A DNA stretch of 64,000 nucleotides, from positions 434,001-498,000 of the forward strand of contig OZ023269.1 in NCBI GenBank assembly GCA_964006375.1. Reading direction: 5' to 3'. Source of the DNA: Tillus elongatus. Its lineage: Eukaryota; Arthropoda; Insecta; Coleoptera; Cleridae. A model generated the notes under the pieces. That model was not told the DNA's origin. It did no database searches and saw nothing but the letters and a program-made list of their open reading frames with translations. Below, one piece after another: positions 1 to 12,815 of the stretch. Made by a program: the position numbers and the translations under genes. The first letter of the stretch is position 1, and every line of letters starts with the position of its first letter.

Positions 1-361
1 GAAGAAGACAAATGAACCATTGCAATGGTCTGAAGTTTCATTTCAATATTGTGAATCACACAATTTTTTCGGCTTGTGTTCGTAACTGTACCGTCACAGC
101 CAATAGCTACTAACTGTGATATGTCAACGTTGTTTTTTTCGTAATTTTTTCAGCTATTTTAGATCCAGTACTCTTTACAGGTGTCACATGTCCTAAATAC
201 GTACCACCAGATGACTTAAACATGAATTAAACTGATATGCTCTTCTTGTTTAATTTTTATTTTGGACGATTTTTTCTTAGTACAGCATATTGTCGTTTCT
301 CCAAACAAAGTATATACCTTTTACACTAACGTCTGTCAATGTTTGATCTTCTTTGGGTAAT

Positions 362-532
362 TTCCGAGCTCCAGAGCTTTCAGACTTTGTCATCCTCTGA
401 TGACGCTAACCTTGTTAGTGAAACGATCGTCAGGTCTTTAAGAAGATGTGTTGTGGTGATTTGGGTTCTCCAAGTGTACTTATCAGTGCTCAACACAGAT
501 TCCAATCTTCACTTAGTGAATTCCGAGCTTTG
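362..532 (+). repeat. Penelope-like element pseudo-LTR, solo fragment
   Basis: This ~170-bp unit recurs at 1736-1970, 23760-23935, 26105-26275 and 27165-27288. Its landmarks are, in order, CATCCTCTGATGACGC, a GTTAG-type stem, GAAACGATCGTC, GTGTTGTGGTGATTTGGGTT, and a tail TATCAGTGCTCA with CAATCTTCACTTAGTG. The link to PLEs comes from two other copies that sit directly beside GIY-YIG coding sequence (23.2 and 26.3 kb). No coding part is attached here, so this is a solo pseudo-LTR or a strongly 5'-truncated copy. Confidence 0.75.
391..436 (+). ncRNA. Hammerhead-ribozyme-like motif in PLE pseudo-LTR
   Basis: Seen: CTGATGA at 397-403, a stem II GCTAAC/GTTAGT closed by CTT (405-419), GAAA at 420-423, then AC-GATC-GT and a GUC triplet ending at 431. 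That is the order of a type I hammerhead with a minimal stem III capped by the palindromic loop GATC. CCT before the core can pair with AGG after the cleavage site as the start of stem I. PLE terminal repeats are known to carry hammerheads. One extra C between CTGATGA and stem II departs from the textbook core, so activity is uncertain. This is the only copy here that keeps the exact CTGATGA. Confidence 0.65.
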
Positions 533-1735
533 TTGATAAATGCAAAAAATTTGAATTTTTGTAAATTTTAACAACTTTTAGGTCTCACGCGGGACTAAAG
601 ACACTAAAAAAAATTTGTTTTTTGTATACAGGCATTAAAAGGGAGTTAAAAGGAAGCCAATCAGTGGTATAAAAATTGTTTTTTTCGTAAATACAAAAAG
701 GTTTTTTCGAAACTTTGAAGCTAATGCGCGACCTAAAAACTCAAAAATTTTTAAAAATATTTTTCACTATATTAGAAAGCCAAAGTGCAACTTTTTTGGC
801 TTTTGGTATCCCAGGTTTTAAAAATTGATTGGTTCGGCCCACTCTAGTGATAATGTCTTTGAACCACACTAGAACTTTTCTTTCATATATTTATCATTAT
901 TATTTATGTCAGCATTATCGGATGAGCCTCGTATTAATAGTTAAAATTTTCAAGCCTTGTGGTGTCATGGTCCAAAGTGTCATTTTATGGGAATATCTTT
1001 AAAAATGTAAATTAAGGTTTCTATTCTTTTGAAAGTCGATTAGGTTTTGTTTGTTCAATAAGACTAATGTGTTTCTTAGCACTTAAAACTATCGGCTAAC
1101 ACACTAGCAGGTAGACGAAGGTGAGAAGTGAATACGGCTCTGTGTAGTCGGCCTGTCAAACATCTAGTATTCCGCAGGGGTCTTATTGTGTGACCCGAAA
1201 AGTACATGCCTCCCGCTTGGCTTATAATATGCCTTAACCGACACTTAACTAGCGGCATCTTTACAGATCTACAAAATATTAGTATACACATTTTATGGTG
1301 CATAAAACACTTCTGTTGACTTTAACCTCACTTTTATATAAATTATACATAATTTAATTAACTAATTGTCAAACGACGAGATAAATTATTCTCAAAAGAA
1401 TATTTTAGGGACCGTACAATGCCAACCAACGTTACATTCTATTAAGGTAATAAGGCTGATAAATTACAAGCTTGTTCAGATTGTAATACATTGTGATTTG
1501 AATACTGATAAGCACATGTTTCAAGGTGCATTTTCAAATGTGTCATCAACTTTTCGGCTTATAAATGTTTTAAATATACACCTGCCTATTTAGCCTTTGT
1601 TATTGCGTGAAAGAATCGCATTTGATACGATTAAAGCCTTTTTAAGCTTGAAAGCTCTTTCTAAACACGAAGACATGTAACGATTTTGATATACTAACTA
1701 TCAAAATAGCTGAAAATCAATTGTCTATCAGTTTT

Positions 1736-1843
1736 AGTGACTAAGTGAAGATTGCAACCTGTGATGACCACTGATAAGCAGACGTGGAGAACCCAAATCA
1801 CCACAACACATTAAAAAAAAAACGATCGTTTCACTAACCAAGT
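1736..1843 (-). repeat. PLE pseudo-LTR fragment (left arm of a head-to-head pair)
   Basis: On the minus strand this reads CACTTAGTCAC-type tail, CAGTGGTCATCACAGGTTGC and GTGTTGTGGTGATTTGGGTT, then an A-rich interruption and CGATCGTTT. The hammerhead core CTGATGA is absent. It lies 14 bp from an oppositely oriented copy. Confidence 0.7.
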
Positions 1844-1856
1844 TATAGTTCAAGTT

Positions 1857-1970
1857 TTAACTTGGTTAGTGAACCGATCGTTAGGTTTTTCAAATGTGTT
1901 GTGGTGATTTGGGTTCCCCAAGTGTGCGTATAAGTGCTCATCACAGATCCCAATCTTCACTTAGTGAATT
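1857..1970 (+). repeat. PLE pseudo-LTR fragment (right arm of a head-to-head pair)
   Basis: Plus-strand copy containing TTGGTTAGTGAACCGATCG, GTGTTGTGGTGATTTGGGTT and CAATCTTCACTTAGTGAATT. GAAAC has become GAACC and the CTGATGA part is missing. With the arm at 1736-1843 it forms an inverted repeat of more than 100 bp around a short centre. Confidence 0.7.
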
Positions 1971-2383
1971 ATGGCTTCCAGGTCCACGGAACTGTATCTT
2001 TACCGTAACTTAAGTTGTAAAATTAGATCAATAGGTACAGACATCGCCTTTTTAAAATCTTGCAAATGAAAATCAGTTTGCCCAAATTTCATTAATTTCA
2101 ATTCAAAATTTTCTAACAAAAAAGTCGGTCAAAAGGTTGAAAATATTGCTAAACAAAAATGGATGGATCTAGAAATGCAATATCTGTACTCAAAACGCTG
2201 TATGTTAGAAACACAAATATATAGTTTATTTAAAAAGTTTACCTTTAAGTTAGATAACTTAGAATATGAAGACTGGTGCAATTTTCATAGGAAAATGTTT
2301 ATAGTCATTAACACGGCGTTAAGAAAATTAACATACAAAATAAAAATTAAACAACTGGTAAAATGTCGAATTAAAAACGAAAA

Positions 2384-3502
2384 ACCAGTTCCTCGGAAAA
2401 TTGACCTCGTAGAAAATCTTTTTTCACAGTCGTTTGAGATCACTTTTCGTTCGGGAAAAACTTATACCTCCGGAAATAACAAAGTAAGGGCAACCAGATT
2501 TAGTACGCGTGTTTGTATTATAAAGGTGAACCATTTATCAAAATTTAGGTCAGCAAGTTTAAAGACAAAAAAGTGATAGGGAATTGGGTTTTCCTCAAAA
2601 CGTCAAAGTAGCGATTTGAAACGTCAACATTGGCAACATTTAGGGAAAGAATCTGAACGAAATACGGATTATGTAAGGAGTGTTCTCTAAACCCTTAAGT
2701 TTCAACTTCAACCATCATTGCCCTTCATTTTACTAAAATATGTCTAGAAAATTCATTTGAAATAAACCCTTTCTCTGATGCTTTGGCAGTAGTTTTAGTT
2801 AAATTTATGGTTTAATGGTCTATAATTTTTAGCTAATTTTCGTAGAAAAAATTCGTTAATGAGGAGACCGCGACTTTTGAATTCTAAAAAGATGTCTTCA
2901 AATGAGCGCAAACTAGCCCCCCTAGAATCCATCTGGGTTTACTTTCTGTTTACATATATACAGGGTGACGCATTTCTATGATAACGTTCAATGTAATTGT
3001 TATTATGCAAGATAGGAGAAAAAATTGTATACGTTACTTATAGGGTGTCTTGAGCTGCATATTATAAAATTATTTTCACAATGACAGGGTTTGCCCATAA
3101 GTCGTTGGTGATACCTACAATTTTTTTCTGAACATTCATTATTGCATTTTTGCATTTTTCATCGAAATATGATGCATGCTTGTAAAAAAATCGAGACGCA
3201 GTAAGTGCGTTTTGGTAGCGAATTTTCATTCAAAATTCAATAACTCAATTTGCTCTTAAACTAAGGTTCGTCGGATAGGAAACGAGTTTTCTCGGAGACA
3301 TTTTAAGTTTATTTTCGGAAAATGTTTGTACATTGTCAAACAATAAGTTATTTTGATAAAATATGGTACATTGTTTCTACTAAATAGGTTATACCGGTGA
3401 CCAAATTGATGCCTGCTTGTATTAAGGAGACATATTTGCTATTAAAAACATATTACTGAAAATTCACTTCCATAACGCACTTGCTGCATCCGGACTTTTT
3501 TT
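2384..3502 (+). repeat. Composite dispersed repeat, copy 1
   Basis: Order of parts: the ~140-bp module (CCGGAAATAACAAAGTAAGG at about 2469), AAAGACAAAAAAGTGATAGG, a block with TTTGAAACGTCAACATTGGC, the CTTTCTCTGATGCTTTGGCA block, the hairpin-linked module (GAGCGCAAACTAGCCCCCCT, ~2903), a Tc1/mariner-MITE-like insert starting CAGGGTGACGC (~2962), and a foldback end at 3190-3502. The same order recurs at 38.8-40.7 and 58.8-59.8 kb on the plus strand and at 29.4-30.3, 42.8-43.9 and 46.1-47.1 kb on the minus strand. No convincing protein is encoded. Confidence 0.75.
3190..3502. repeat. Foldback terminus with inverted repeats (gacgcag...tgcgt)
   Basis: Begins GAGACGCAGTAAGTGCGTTT and ends with the inverted counterpart AACGCACTTGCTGCATCCGG, about 300 bp apart. 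Inside are TTGACAATGTAC-like and CAATAAGTTATTTTGATAAA segments that recur in every copy. Size and structure fit a MITE or foldback element. Confidence 0.7.
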
Positions 3503-4730
3503 TAAAATTCAATCAATAACAATCGATGTGACACTTGACGTATCAAAGCGATAAATTCCAAAACCTACTTTTAAAGTACGCTGTATGTTGCAAATCAAAG
3601 AAAACTTTCAACAAAGTTGGCTTCCAGTTTCGTATAATTTTCTGTGATCTAATGTAGTTTGATAGCTCTTCAATTTATTTAACAACAACCAAGCTGACAG
3701 TGTAATTTAATTAAGAATGACGAACTAAAGAGAGCACTTAGAGAGTGGGGTTCGTCGTTTATTTTTTGGACATTGAAGTTGTTATGTTTGGGCGTTTCGT
3801 GTTTTAATCAGCACCTTGACCCGTGGTGGCCGTGTTTTACAAATTCCTTCTCAGCTCGTGGTGATTTATTACGAGTTTTTCTATTGTTTAACACAGCGGG
3901 AACCAGGTAAATGTAAGGTTTCCTCAGCGGCAGAGTGGCCAGGTGTGATCCAAGACAACCGCAAACGCAAAAGCAAAAGCCGAACTCTGATCTCTCTTCT
4001 CTTACATAGTTGCCACTTCCTCAAAAACTAAATCTCAAACACGATTCTGATCCCTTTAAAGGAACGGAGTTAGATTTTAGATTATAAAAACCTATAAGTA
4101 TCTATACCGAAAATCAATCACAAATAATACAATTCGTCCGCCATCTTAGAACACCACTGTGTGTGTCGATACGTCATATAAAATAATGATTATACCGATT
4201 TTAGTAACACATGACGAATGTCTTGCATTTAAGAAAATATTGATCGTCCATCTAAATTAGTTTAAATAACCAGTTTTTTCAATTCAAAGATTTTTTTAAC
4301 CTAATTTTGTACAAAGGTTTCTTTCCTCATTAAGGTGATTTTCAGTTTCGTTTCTTATCCCATTGCACCATACTTAGTCCCTGTTGTATTGTTGCGCGTT
4401 CATCACCCTTGTAATATTAGTATTTCTGAGTTAGAACAAATTTTGGGATGTCCGAAAAGCCAAATAAGGGCACTACCATTATAAAGAACATTTATTTATT
4501 AAGGCCAAAGGTTAGAAGAGTACCGAAGGCACAAGCATAGATTTATAAGCGAAAATGGAAAAACTTGAAATATATCTTACACTCAAAGTACAGAGTCTGT
4601 AAAAACGCTGGATGTGAACGTTATATATTAACTTTATTTGGAACTGCCAAAGCCTTGACTGTTAAGTGATCAAGATTTATTGCCTTTTTATTACCGCAGA
4701 AGATTGCCCTGGCCAAAAAATACGATAACA
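3503..4730. other. No recognisable gene
   Basis: I recognise nothing coding. A 71-codon open stretch at 3816-4031 (+) starts at a non-ATG codon. It lies in less AT-rich sequence than its surroundings and could belong to an LTR or 5' UTR of an unidentified element, but no motif supports that. Confidence 0.4.
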
Positions 4731-4734
4731 ATGA

Positions 4735-4935
4735 TACACCTGAGCTAGCTAAATTACAGACCACTTAAATACCCAGTGTGTTTTCAAAAATTATCAAGAG
4801 GATGGTGTATTATAGGATTATGTCTTTCCTGAACGATAGTAATCTGTTGCCTGTGTGTCAGCATGGCTTTTGGCCGGGTAGGTTAACAGAGAGTTCTTCA
4901 CCTTTTTTATTGTGAGAAGTAGTTGGCGCATCTGC
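4735..4935 (+). pseudogene. Non-LTR retrotransposon RT fragment (fingers region)
   Basis: Readable pieces across frames are FSKIIKRMVYYRIMSFL, NDSNLLPVCQHGFWPGR and LTESS. They match the family pattern L-x-K-(I/L)-(I/L)-E-x2-(M/V)-x2-R-(L/I)-x2-(F/Y)-(L/F) ... Q-x-G-F-R-x-G-R-S-T of jockey/CR1-type reverse transcriptases. Only this stretch is preserved and it is frameshifted. It is bounded on the right by a separate, oppositely oriented R1-like element. Confidence 0.6.
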
Positions 4936-5329
4936 TGACCAAGCTAGTGGCTTCCTGAACCGCTCTGTTACACCCTGGTACTATCTTTGCGACATATTTT
5001 CAAGAGTGTAGAGCTGTTTTTTCTTCTTCTCCTTACACTTCTTCCCTACTTCTCTCGTCCGCTTCAAGAGATTATGGGTTCGGGCAATCTAGTTGGTTGT
5101 TTCCTTCGCTTCGCCAGTTCTTGTGTATTTTATTGTCATAGCTTTTCACGTGAGCTCTTGCCTTTTAACATCATTGGTACCCAGTCGTCGATATTATGTA
5201 TCCTACAGATTTGAGGGTGGTACGTCTCATCTTGTCAAACTTTGTGCACACCAAAATTCAGTGTTAGATATAACTGCTCTCGTTCTCGTCTAATTTTCCC
5301 ATGTTTTTGGCGTAGGATCTGGAATATCC

Positions 5330-6960
5330 GTGACCTGTAAGTAATTGTGTGAGCCAGAAATTTATTTCTTTGTGGTCGCTTTCATCCAGTCTGTCGAATC
5401 TGGAATCAATCTTTTTGTCCCTTGTCCTTTCGTGGTGTTTGGGGACCATGTTTGCTACCATTTCTCCATCGTTCGGGTTCTGGCAGACAGCTTAGCTTCT
5501 TCTATTCTTACTCCCCTCGCCTCATGTACGAAACATTTTCCCACCACTAACAGGTCTATATGTACGACGGCCATCAACACTTCAATGGCTTGCGTAGAGA
5601 TGGTACGAAATCCGCACGCCACCCTTAGTAACATTCTGCGCTGCATGCTCTCCATTATCATTTTATATTTTTGTATCTCTATTGTTTGATGCCATACCGG
5701 CTCTCCGTACAGTAGAAGTGAGTGCACTACTTTGCTGAGCAGTAGCCGTTTTGCTGATATTGGGCCTCCCACGCTGGGCATTATCCTACCTAGTGATGCT
5801 GTTCCTCTTTCAGCCTTTTCTTTTGTCATTCGTACATGAAGACAAAAATTGGGTGGCTCGCCGATTGTTATTCCTAGATACACCAGAGTCTTCGCTGGTT
5901 TTATAATGGTGTCCTTTAAGCGGAACGAAAAATCTCCCCTAATTTTTGGACCCTTTATGATGACCTCCTCTCTCTTTGCAAGAGCTAGCTGGAGTTATTT
6001 GGCCGTTATCCACCTGTTCACTTTTCTTAACGTTTCCTTCACCTGAAACCTAAGTGTGTCTTGTCCTGATGCCTTTACTAGGACTGCTAGGTCATCAACA
6101 TAACCAACCACAGTAACGCATTCAACTATCTTCAGCTCGAGGATTCCATCATAAACTATATTCCAGAGGATAGGTCCCAGGATAGATCCTTGCGGGACTC
6201 CCGTCAAGACAGCCATCGTCTCTCTCTCGTTGCAATGCTGATCTTTCTGTATGAGAAGTAACTGCTTATGATGTTTATCAGGTACTCAGCGATGTTTTTT
6301 CTTTTCAGATTTTCTATGATTTTGCCCCAGTTAGCAGTGTTGAAAGCATTTTTAACGTCGGGATTGATCAATGCACACCATTTCTCCCTTGTGTTTTTTG
6401 CGACTTCTGTGACGTATCTTGCAGCATGTATTGTGGATCTTCCCTTTCGGAAACCTAACTGGCACTCTGAAAATCCCTCTTCTACTTCTATTTCCGTTTC
6501 TAGCCTGGCTTTTATTAAGTGTTCTAGTAGTTTTGGTAGCGGATCCAGCAGGCATAGAGGTCTAAAGGATGACGCTAGCTCTAATGACGTACCGTTTTTC
6601 CAAAGCAACACAGCCTTTGCTATTTCCCACTCTAGGGGAAACTCTTGTCTCCGGAGCAGTTCATTCATCACGTTTAGCAGCACCTGCGCAGCTCTTTCGG
6701 CCGGCTTCTTTATGGCCTCTGCTGGTATCCCGTCTGGAACAGGAGCCTTGTCGGGTCTCATTTTTTTAGCTGCTGGCGTCAACTAATTTTCTGTAAACTC
6801 CTATATCTCCGCTGTCCCATTCGTTTCCCAGTAGGCTGATCGTCTGGGGAGTCCTTCTCCTGGCCTTGCTGAGTTTGCTGGTAGCAACGTCGATTCCGGT
6901 AATTATGTTTATGCTGCTTTCCTTGTTGATTTTAGCAAGAAGTTTGATTTTTCCGACCTT
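5330..6960 (-). pseudogene. R1-clade-like non-LTR retrotransposon reverse transcriptase, degenerate
   Basis: Three overlapping minus-strand open frames (6782-6204, 6216-5995, 5883-5455) together read as one RT. In order: KAPVPDGIPAEAIKK (the KAPGPDGI motif with G to V), the FRPLCLLDPLPKLLEHLI fingers motif, FSECQLGFRKGRSTIHA, a palm A box that has lost its first Asp (LINPDVKNAFNTANW), LTGVPQGSILGPILWNIVYD, the catalytic GYVDDLAVLV box, and the thumb with VGGPISAKRLLLSKVVHSLL and YGEPVWHQ. The thumb and YVDD context are typical of the R1/LOA group. Frameshifts separate the pieces, and neither the endonuclease nor the gag-like ORF is present next to it. Upstream remnants (ITGIDVATSKLSKARRRTPQ) extend the match to about 6960. 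It is a dead, 5'-truncated copy. Confidence 0.85.
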
Positions 6961-7183
6961 GAGTTTCTTGTTAAGTTATATACCATTGGATTAATGGGAA
7001 AGTTAGACTGGCTATTGCCTTTTCTTAGAGACGGAGAATATATATTCATGGGTGGTCATAGCTCTGGTTAGCAGTCGATGCAGTTGGGCGTACCGTAAGG
7101 TTCTGGGACCTTAGGTATTTTTTTTTTTTCATTTATTTTGTTTTTGAGTTTTCAAGAAATACGAATGCCGTTATATATTTAGG

Positions 7184-7184
<1 letters not shown>

Positions 7185-7254
<70 letters not shown>
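7185..7254. repeat. (TA)n microsatellite
   Basis: Almost uninterrupted TA dinucleotides with one TACA interruption near 7239. No composite-repeat module flanks it. Confidence 0.95.
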
Positions 7255-7288
7255 CAAAATATATATTTTTTGAAAATAGCTATACTGA

Positions 7289-7650
7289 ATTTACTGGCTT
7301 TCACTCGTGAAGACTTTTCTTTTCAGTTAATATCCATATCAAGGAGGTTTTTTAGAAAAATATATTTCTTTTTTTTTACCTCTGCCACTATTTTAATTTT
7401 ATGAGAGCTCCACCTAGCCCACTGTATTTTACTTGTGAAGTCTTTTGTTTCGATACTCATGTCAAGGGACTTGTGAAGAGACATATATTTTGCCATCTTA
7501 TGTCGGCAGCCATATTGAAATTATCAAAGTATCACCTAGCCTACTCTAGTTTACTCCTGAAGCCCTTTTATTTAATACCAATATCAAGACAGTTGTTGAG
7601 AAATAAATATTCCGCCATCTTGCGTCGGCCGCTGTTTTGAATTCATACAA
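7289..7650. repeat. Tandem repeat, three units of about 122 bp
   Basis: CACCTAGCC begins at 7411 and again at 7533, and a diverged first unit begins near 7289. Each unit holds a GTGAAG/CTGAAG-CYYTTT segment, ATATCAAG or ATGTCAAG, and GCCATCTTRYGTCGGC-like sequence (the first unit is weakest). Units 2 and 3 are clearly related, with substitutions along their whole length. Confidence 0.7.
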
Positions 7651-8289
7651 GTTCAATGGTACCATAATGTTGTATTGCCACTGGAATTGAATAAGCTTGA
7701 AAAATTTCAATTGGAAGTGAGCTAAAATTTGATTAAAAGCTTAGATGGTCAGACATTTAAATCGTTTAATGATATTTGACTTCCAAACAGGTGAACTGGC
7801 AACACTCCTATTTGGTTTGAGTAAGTATGATGGGTCCCGTCCTGGAACTCTATTATATAGAGGGGCCGCTATGCCTGCTTTACATTCTCACTCATCTACC
7901 ATAACAAATTTATTAAATTTAAACACTCTGAACTTTGCCGCTCTTCACAAACAGAATGTTTAGGCCGATCTTACATTTTATCAGGACAATGGTACAAACT
8001 AATTTTGTGGATCGCACACAAAGCGCGATGTCACATTATACAAAGAAAAAGGTAAAACTGGACCAGAAAACATTTGCAAACATTTGTTTTCACGCCGGTT
8101 ATCATAGATTTGTCTCACATCAAAGAAATTATTGAATAGATGGGTTTCTTTTCAGCTAGTTCAACAAATAAATTGTATAGATTGGTCAAATAAACATAAC
8201 CCTTTGAGGCACACAAAAATTGTATAACTCTTGTTATATAAGCTATTTTTAAACAGTACTTAGTAGGTGAGTTTTAATTCTTATTTCTT

Positions 8290-9480
<1,191 letters not shown>

Positions 9481-9599
9481 TGCATTAGATCTCATGTTCT
9501 GTCTTGGACAGTCTGGGACTTAGTCTGTGAACACGGGTCCTATCTCAGTACAACCTGTATCCTCAGTTCTCTAGAATAGGCTCTGGAGTGTATTTATAG

Positions 9600-11215
9600 T
9601 AGAGCATCTTATCAAGATTTAAAGGTCTCATTTTCAGAGCCAGAGTATTTTTGAAACTCTGTTTGTACTCTCTTGCAGCAAACGCCTGGCATCCTCATGA
9701 CTGACATGCAAATCTGCATTTGTCATCTTGAACCGAATTATCTCCAACTATATACTTCATGTAGTTCCTTATTTGAATGGCGTGATATTGTAGGGCCAGA
9801 AAAAACCTCTCTGTCTCTGGAAATATCTATCCGGACACCAACCAGTAGTTCAACGCCGATTTGTTGACATGTGTCTGCGAGGTCTCATTCAGATGTCGCC
9901 CATGGAGAGGCTTCTGCATCCAAGATTGCAGCTCTTGATCAGTCCGATGGTGACTTTGTATTTTACTTTCTCTTAGTTGTAGCGGTGCTGAAGCATGTGC
10001 CTCTCATATGGCACGGTGTAGTTCAGAAGTAAGCGCCTGCTGATGGAAATATGTAAGCAGGTTTAGTATCTGCTGGTCCAATGTTTACCAATATCCAACA
10101 CTCCTCTTCCACCTTGGTGTGTAGGTAGAGGTACTCGTTCGATGGCATTACGTGAGTGATGCTTTTTGCACTTGGTTATGAGTGTTCGCACCTTTCGTTG
10201 CAGATTTTCGATGCCCCTTTTTACTCCAGTTCACAATCAAATGCATAGCTAAATGCAGAACATGCATATGTATTAACATCTTTAGTCGGGTTCTTGCCGT
10301 TAAGTTGTGACCGCATCACCTGCTTTACTCGTTTCGTAAACTCATTCGTCAGATCGTTCTTCATTACCGAGTGGGTTATTTTCCTCGCTTGCTGTATTCC
10401 CAGGTATTTATAACACTCCTCCACATCCTTCGAGGCACTTTACTGACCGTTCTGCATTTCATATACACCTGGATGTATCTTCCCTCTGACTACACGACAT
10501 TTGTCAAGTACAAACTGCATGTCAATATCTCTGGAAAACCCTTCCACGGGTCTTTGTGGAGGCCACCAGCTTAAGATCATTCATATACAGCATATGATTT
10601 AGCCTCATTTGCTCTCTGCCATTGCTTTTTATACCGAATCTATATATGGTGGAGGTCAGGCGGTTTGATAGCGGATTCAATGCGAGGCAGAACCACAATA
10701 GGCTCAGCGAGTCGCCTTGAAATATACCTCTTCTAATTATGATAGTGCTGGTTAAGATGTTATCACCCGTTTTTACCCGTAACTGGATTTTTGTTCTAGA
10801 AAGTAGACATTGCGTGTTCAAGGAACATCAGGATATAAGTGTCGATCTTATAGATCTTCAGCACACTTATAAGCCATTCGTGCGGAACTGCATCAAATGC
10901 CTTTTTGTAATCCACGTAGGCAGAAAAGAGATTTCTACGTCCATTGAAGCTTGATTACACACAACCGAATAAATTATTAGTTGTTCTTTGCATCCCATAA
11001 ATCCTTTGGCACACAGTTTTTTCTGGCCCGCAATTATGTTGTTTCGTTTGCAGTGCGCATATATGCGTTTCTCAAGGCAGGATGTGAACAACTTATAATA
11101 TATGGTCGGAAGACAAGTTTTTGATCGGTATCTGCCGGGCTCTGCAGAACACTGCTAGTCCTTCGGCAGAAGACATATGTCTCGTTGTGTGAAAAACAAT
11201 GACATTTTCTTTGGG
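9600..11215 (-). pseudogene. R2-clade-like non-LTR retrotransposon, RT and C-terminal region, degenerate
   Basis: Minus-strand pieces in order: LFTSCLEKRIYAHCKRNNII, KGFMGCKEQLIIYSVV (the G-C-x-E-Q fingers motif), IRRGIFQGDSLSLLWFCLAL, the catalytic box read as LNHMLYMNDLKLVAS, ECYKYLGIQQARKITHSVMK, VKQVMRSQLNGKNPTKDVNT, then a tail with LPTHQGGRGVLDIGK and DDKCRFACQS near the C-terminal Cys region. GIFQGDSLSP plus LLYMDDLKL and YKYLGIQQ are characteristic of R2-like elements in arthropods, which carry a restriction-like endonuclease after the RT. The second Asp position of YMDD is Asn here and several frameshifts are present, so the copy is inactive. Confidence 0.8.
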
Positions 11216-11424
11216 TCAAGTAAAACCTTATTTATTAACACCGCTAATAGATGATTGTAAATATTGCATAAAATGGATAGAAGAATGTTCGAGATTTATG
11301 CTACTCTTCTCAATTGTTAAAATAATTTCAAAAATATGCCTCTAAAGACCTTACATATTACAAATAAATAACTGAAGACCATTACGGGTTATCTATCTTC
11401 TATTGCACAATATTCTCTAAGTGT

Positions 11425-11525
11425 TACTGTGGTCAAACGTTTAGATGGCTCGGTGATAAGCAAAGGAACGGTGGTTCAAATCTGACCATCGACTGAATTT
11501 TTCTTTCAGCTTTTTGTACTTTTTT
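11425..11525 (+). repeat. tRNA-derived SINE fragment
   Basis: TAGATGGCTCGGTGATAAGC resembles an RNA polymerase III A box, followed by GGTGGTTCAAATCTGACC resembling a B box, then a T-rich unrelated body. Spacing is compressed relative to a real tRNA and the acceptor stem does not pair. Confidence 0.45.
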
Positions 11526-12235
11526 CGTCTTCAATTTTAAAGTTATCTTATGTATTTCCAATATTTTTTAGCGACTTTTTGTTGAAAAAAATCACTAATG
11601 AAAGATAAGCACTTTGAAGACTTTTAGTTCAAGTTTAATAGCAGCTGTTGTCCTTAGTAAAACCGTTCCAGAGTTAACATAGACGTAGAGATTTGTGAAA
11701 GCAGAAGAAGTAATTTTCTTCTTTACAACGGGATTCAATATTTACAGCATCCACAGGCAAGAAAATTTTCTCTGTGAAGCCGCACAATAAGTATCTAGTT
11801 CTGTATTTAGATTTTGATTATTTGTAATTCATTTAATTTATTTCTATAAGCTAATTTCCTTGTACAAAATGTTCTTTTAATAGCGAATTTTTCTATAAAC
11901 GATTTTAATGAATCTTCTTTGAAGAAACATTTGTTGATAATTTTTGTGTGTAAATTATTCAATTGATGGAACATTTTTTAAACAAAATGCGTCGAAAATA
12001 AGGTTTTAATGGATTTTCCTGCAAACAAATTATTTTATTTTCAATTTCAATTACAGATTGGGTATATAATTTGAATTTTATGTATTCTTTTAGCAAAATT
12101 TTGTGTAAAAAATATTTAGCCAGTTTTTGCAGAATTTTTTTTGTGCTTCCGTAGAAATCACCAAGTTTGGTTAAAAATGTTTTTGTGAATAATTATATTT
12201 TGGTAGGTGGGTAAATAACTTGAAGAGGTTGGTTG

Positions 12236-12815
12236 GCCAGAAAAACCGGACCAGTTAATTTCGAAAACGTTTTAAGTTCATTTTTGGAAAAATTTTGCAC
12301 TTTTTCAAACAATAAAGTTATTTTGATGAAATATGGTACATTGTTCTACTATATTGGTCACCAAATTTGATGGCTGCTTTCATTAAAGAAAGACAGATTT
12401 GCTATTCTTTTTTTTTAAATCGAACACACCTTATATTATTACATGTTTGCATTTTTCATAGAAATATAATGCATGTTTGTAAGAAAAGAAACTCAGGACG
12501 CAGCAAGTGCCTTATGGTAGCGAACTTTCATTGTATATTTCAAATTTTAATAGTTCAATTTGATATTAAGTTAACATTTGTTGGCTAGGAACCAGTTTTT
12601 TCGGGAAAATTTTGAGTTTATTTTCGAAAAATCTTTTACATTTTCAAACAATAAAGTTATTTTGATGAAGTATGGTACATTGTTTCTACTGTATATGTCA
12701 TACTGGTAACCAAATTTTATGCCTGCTTTCGTTAAAAGAAAAGACATATTTGCTATTAAAAACATTTAAATGAAACTTCACTACCATAACGCACTTGCTG
12801 CGTTCAGACTTTTTT
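12236..12815. repeat. Foldback element plus adjoining partial copy
   Basis: The foldback runs from CAGGACGCAGCAAGTGCC (12489) to the inverted end AACGCACTTGCTGCGTTC (~12789). The part before 12489 is a second partial copy of the internal sequence (CAATAAAGTTATTTTGATGA at 12309 and again at 12650). So two related elements sit next to each other or are nested. Confidence 0.65.

Noticed and set aside
2163..2576. 137-codon plus-strand open frame
   Set aside because: Its second half is the ~140-bp composite-repeat module, and the first half has no recognisable motif or splice support.
6268..6786. 172-codon plus-strand open frame
   Set aside because: Antisense shadow of the R1-like RT, whose motifs (FRKGRST, KAPxPDGIP) lie on the minus strand.
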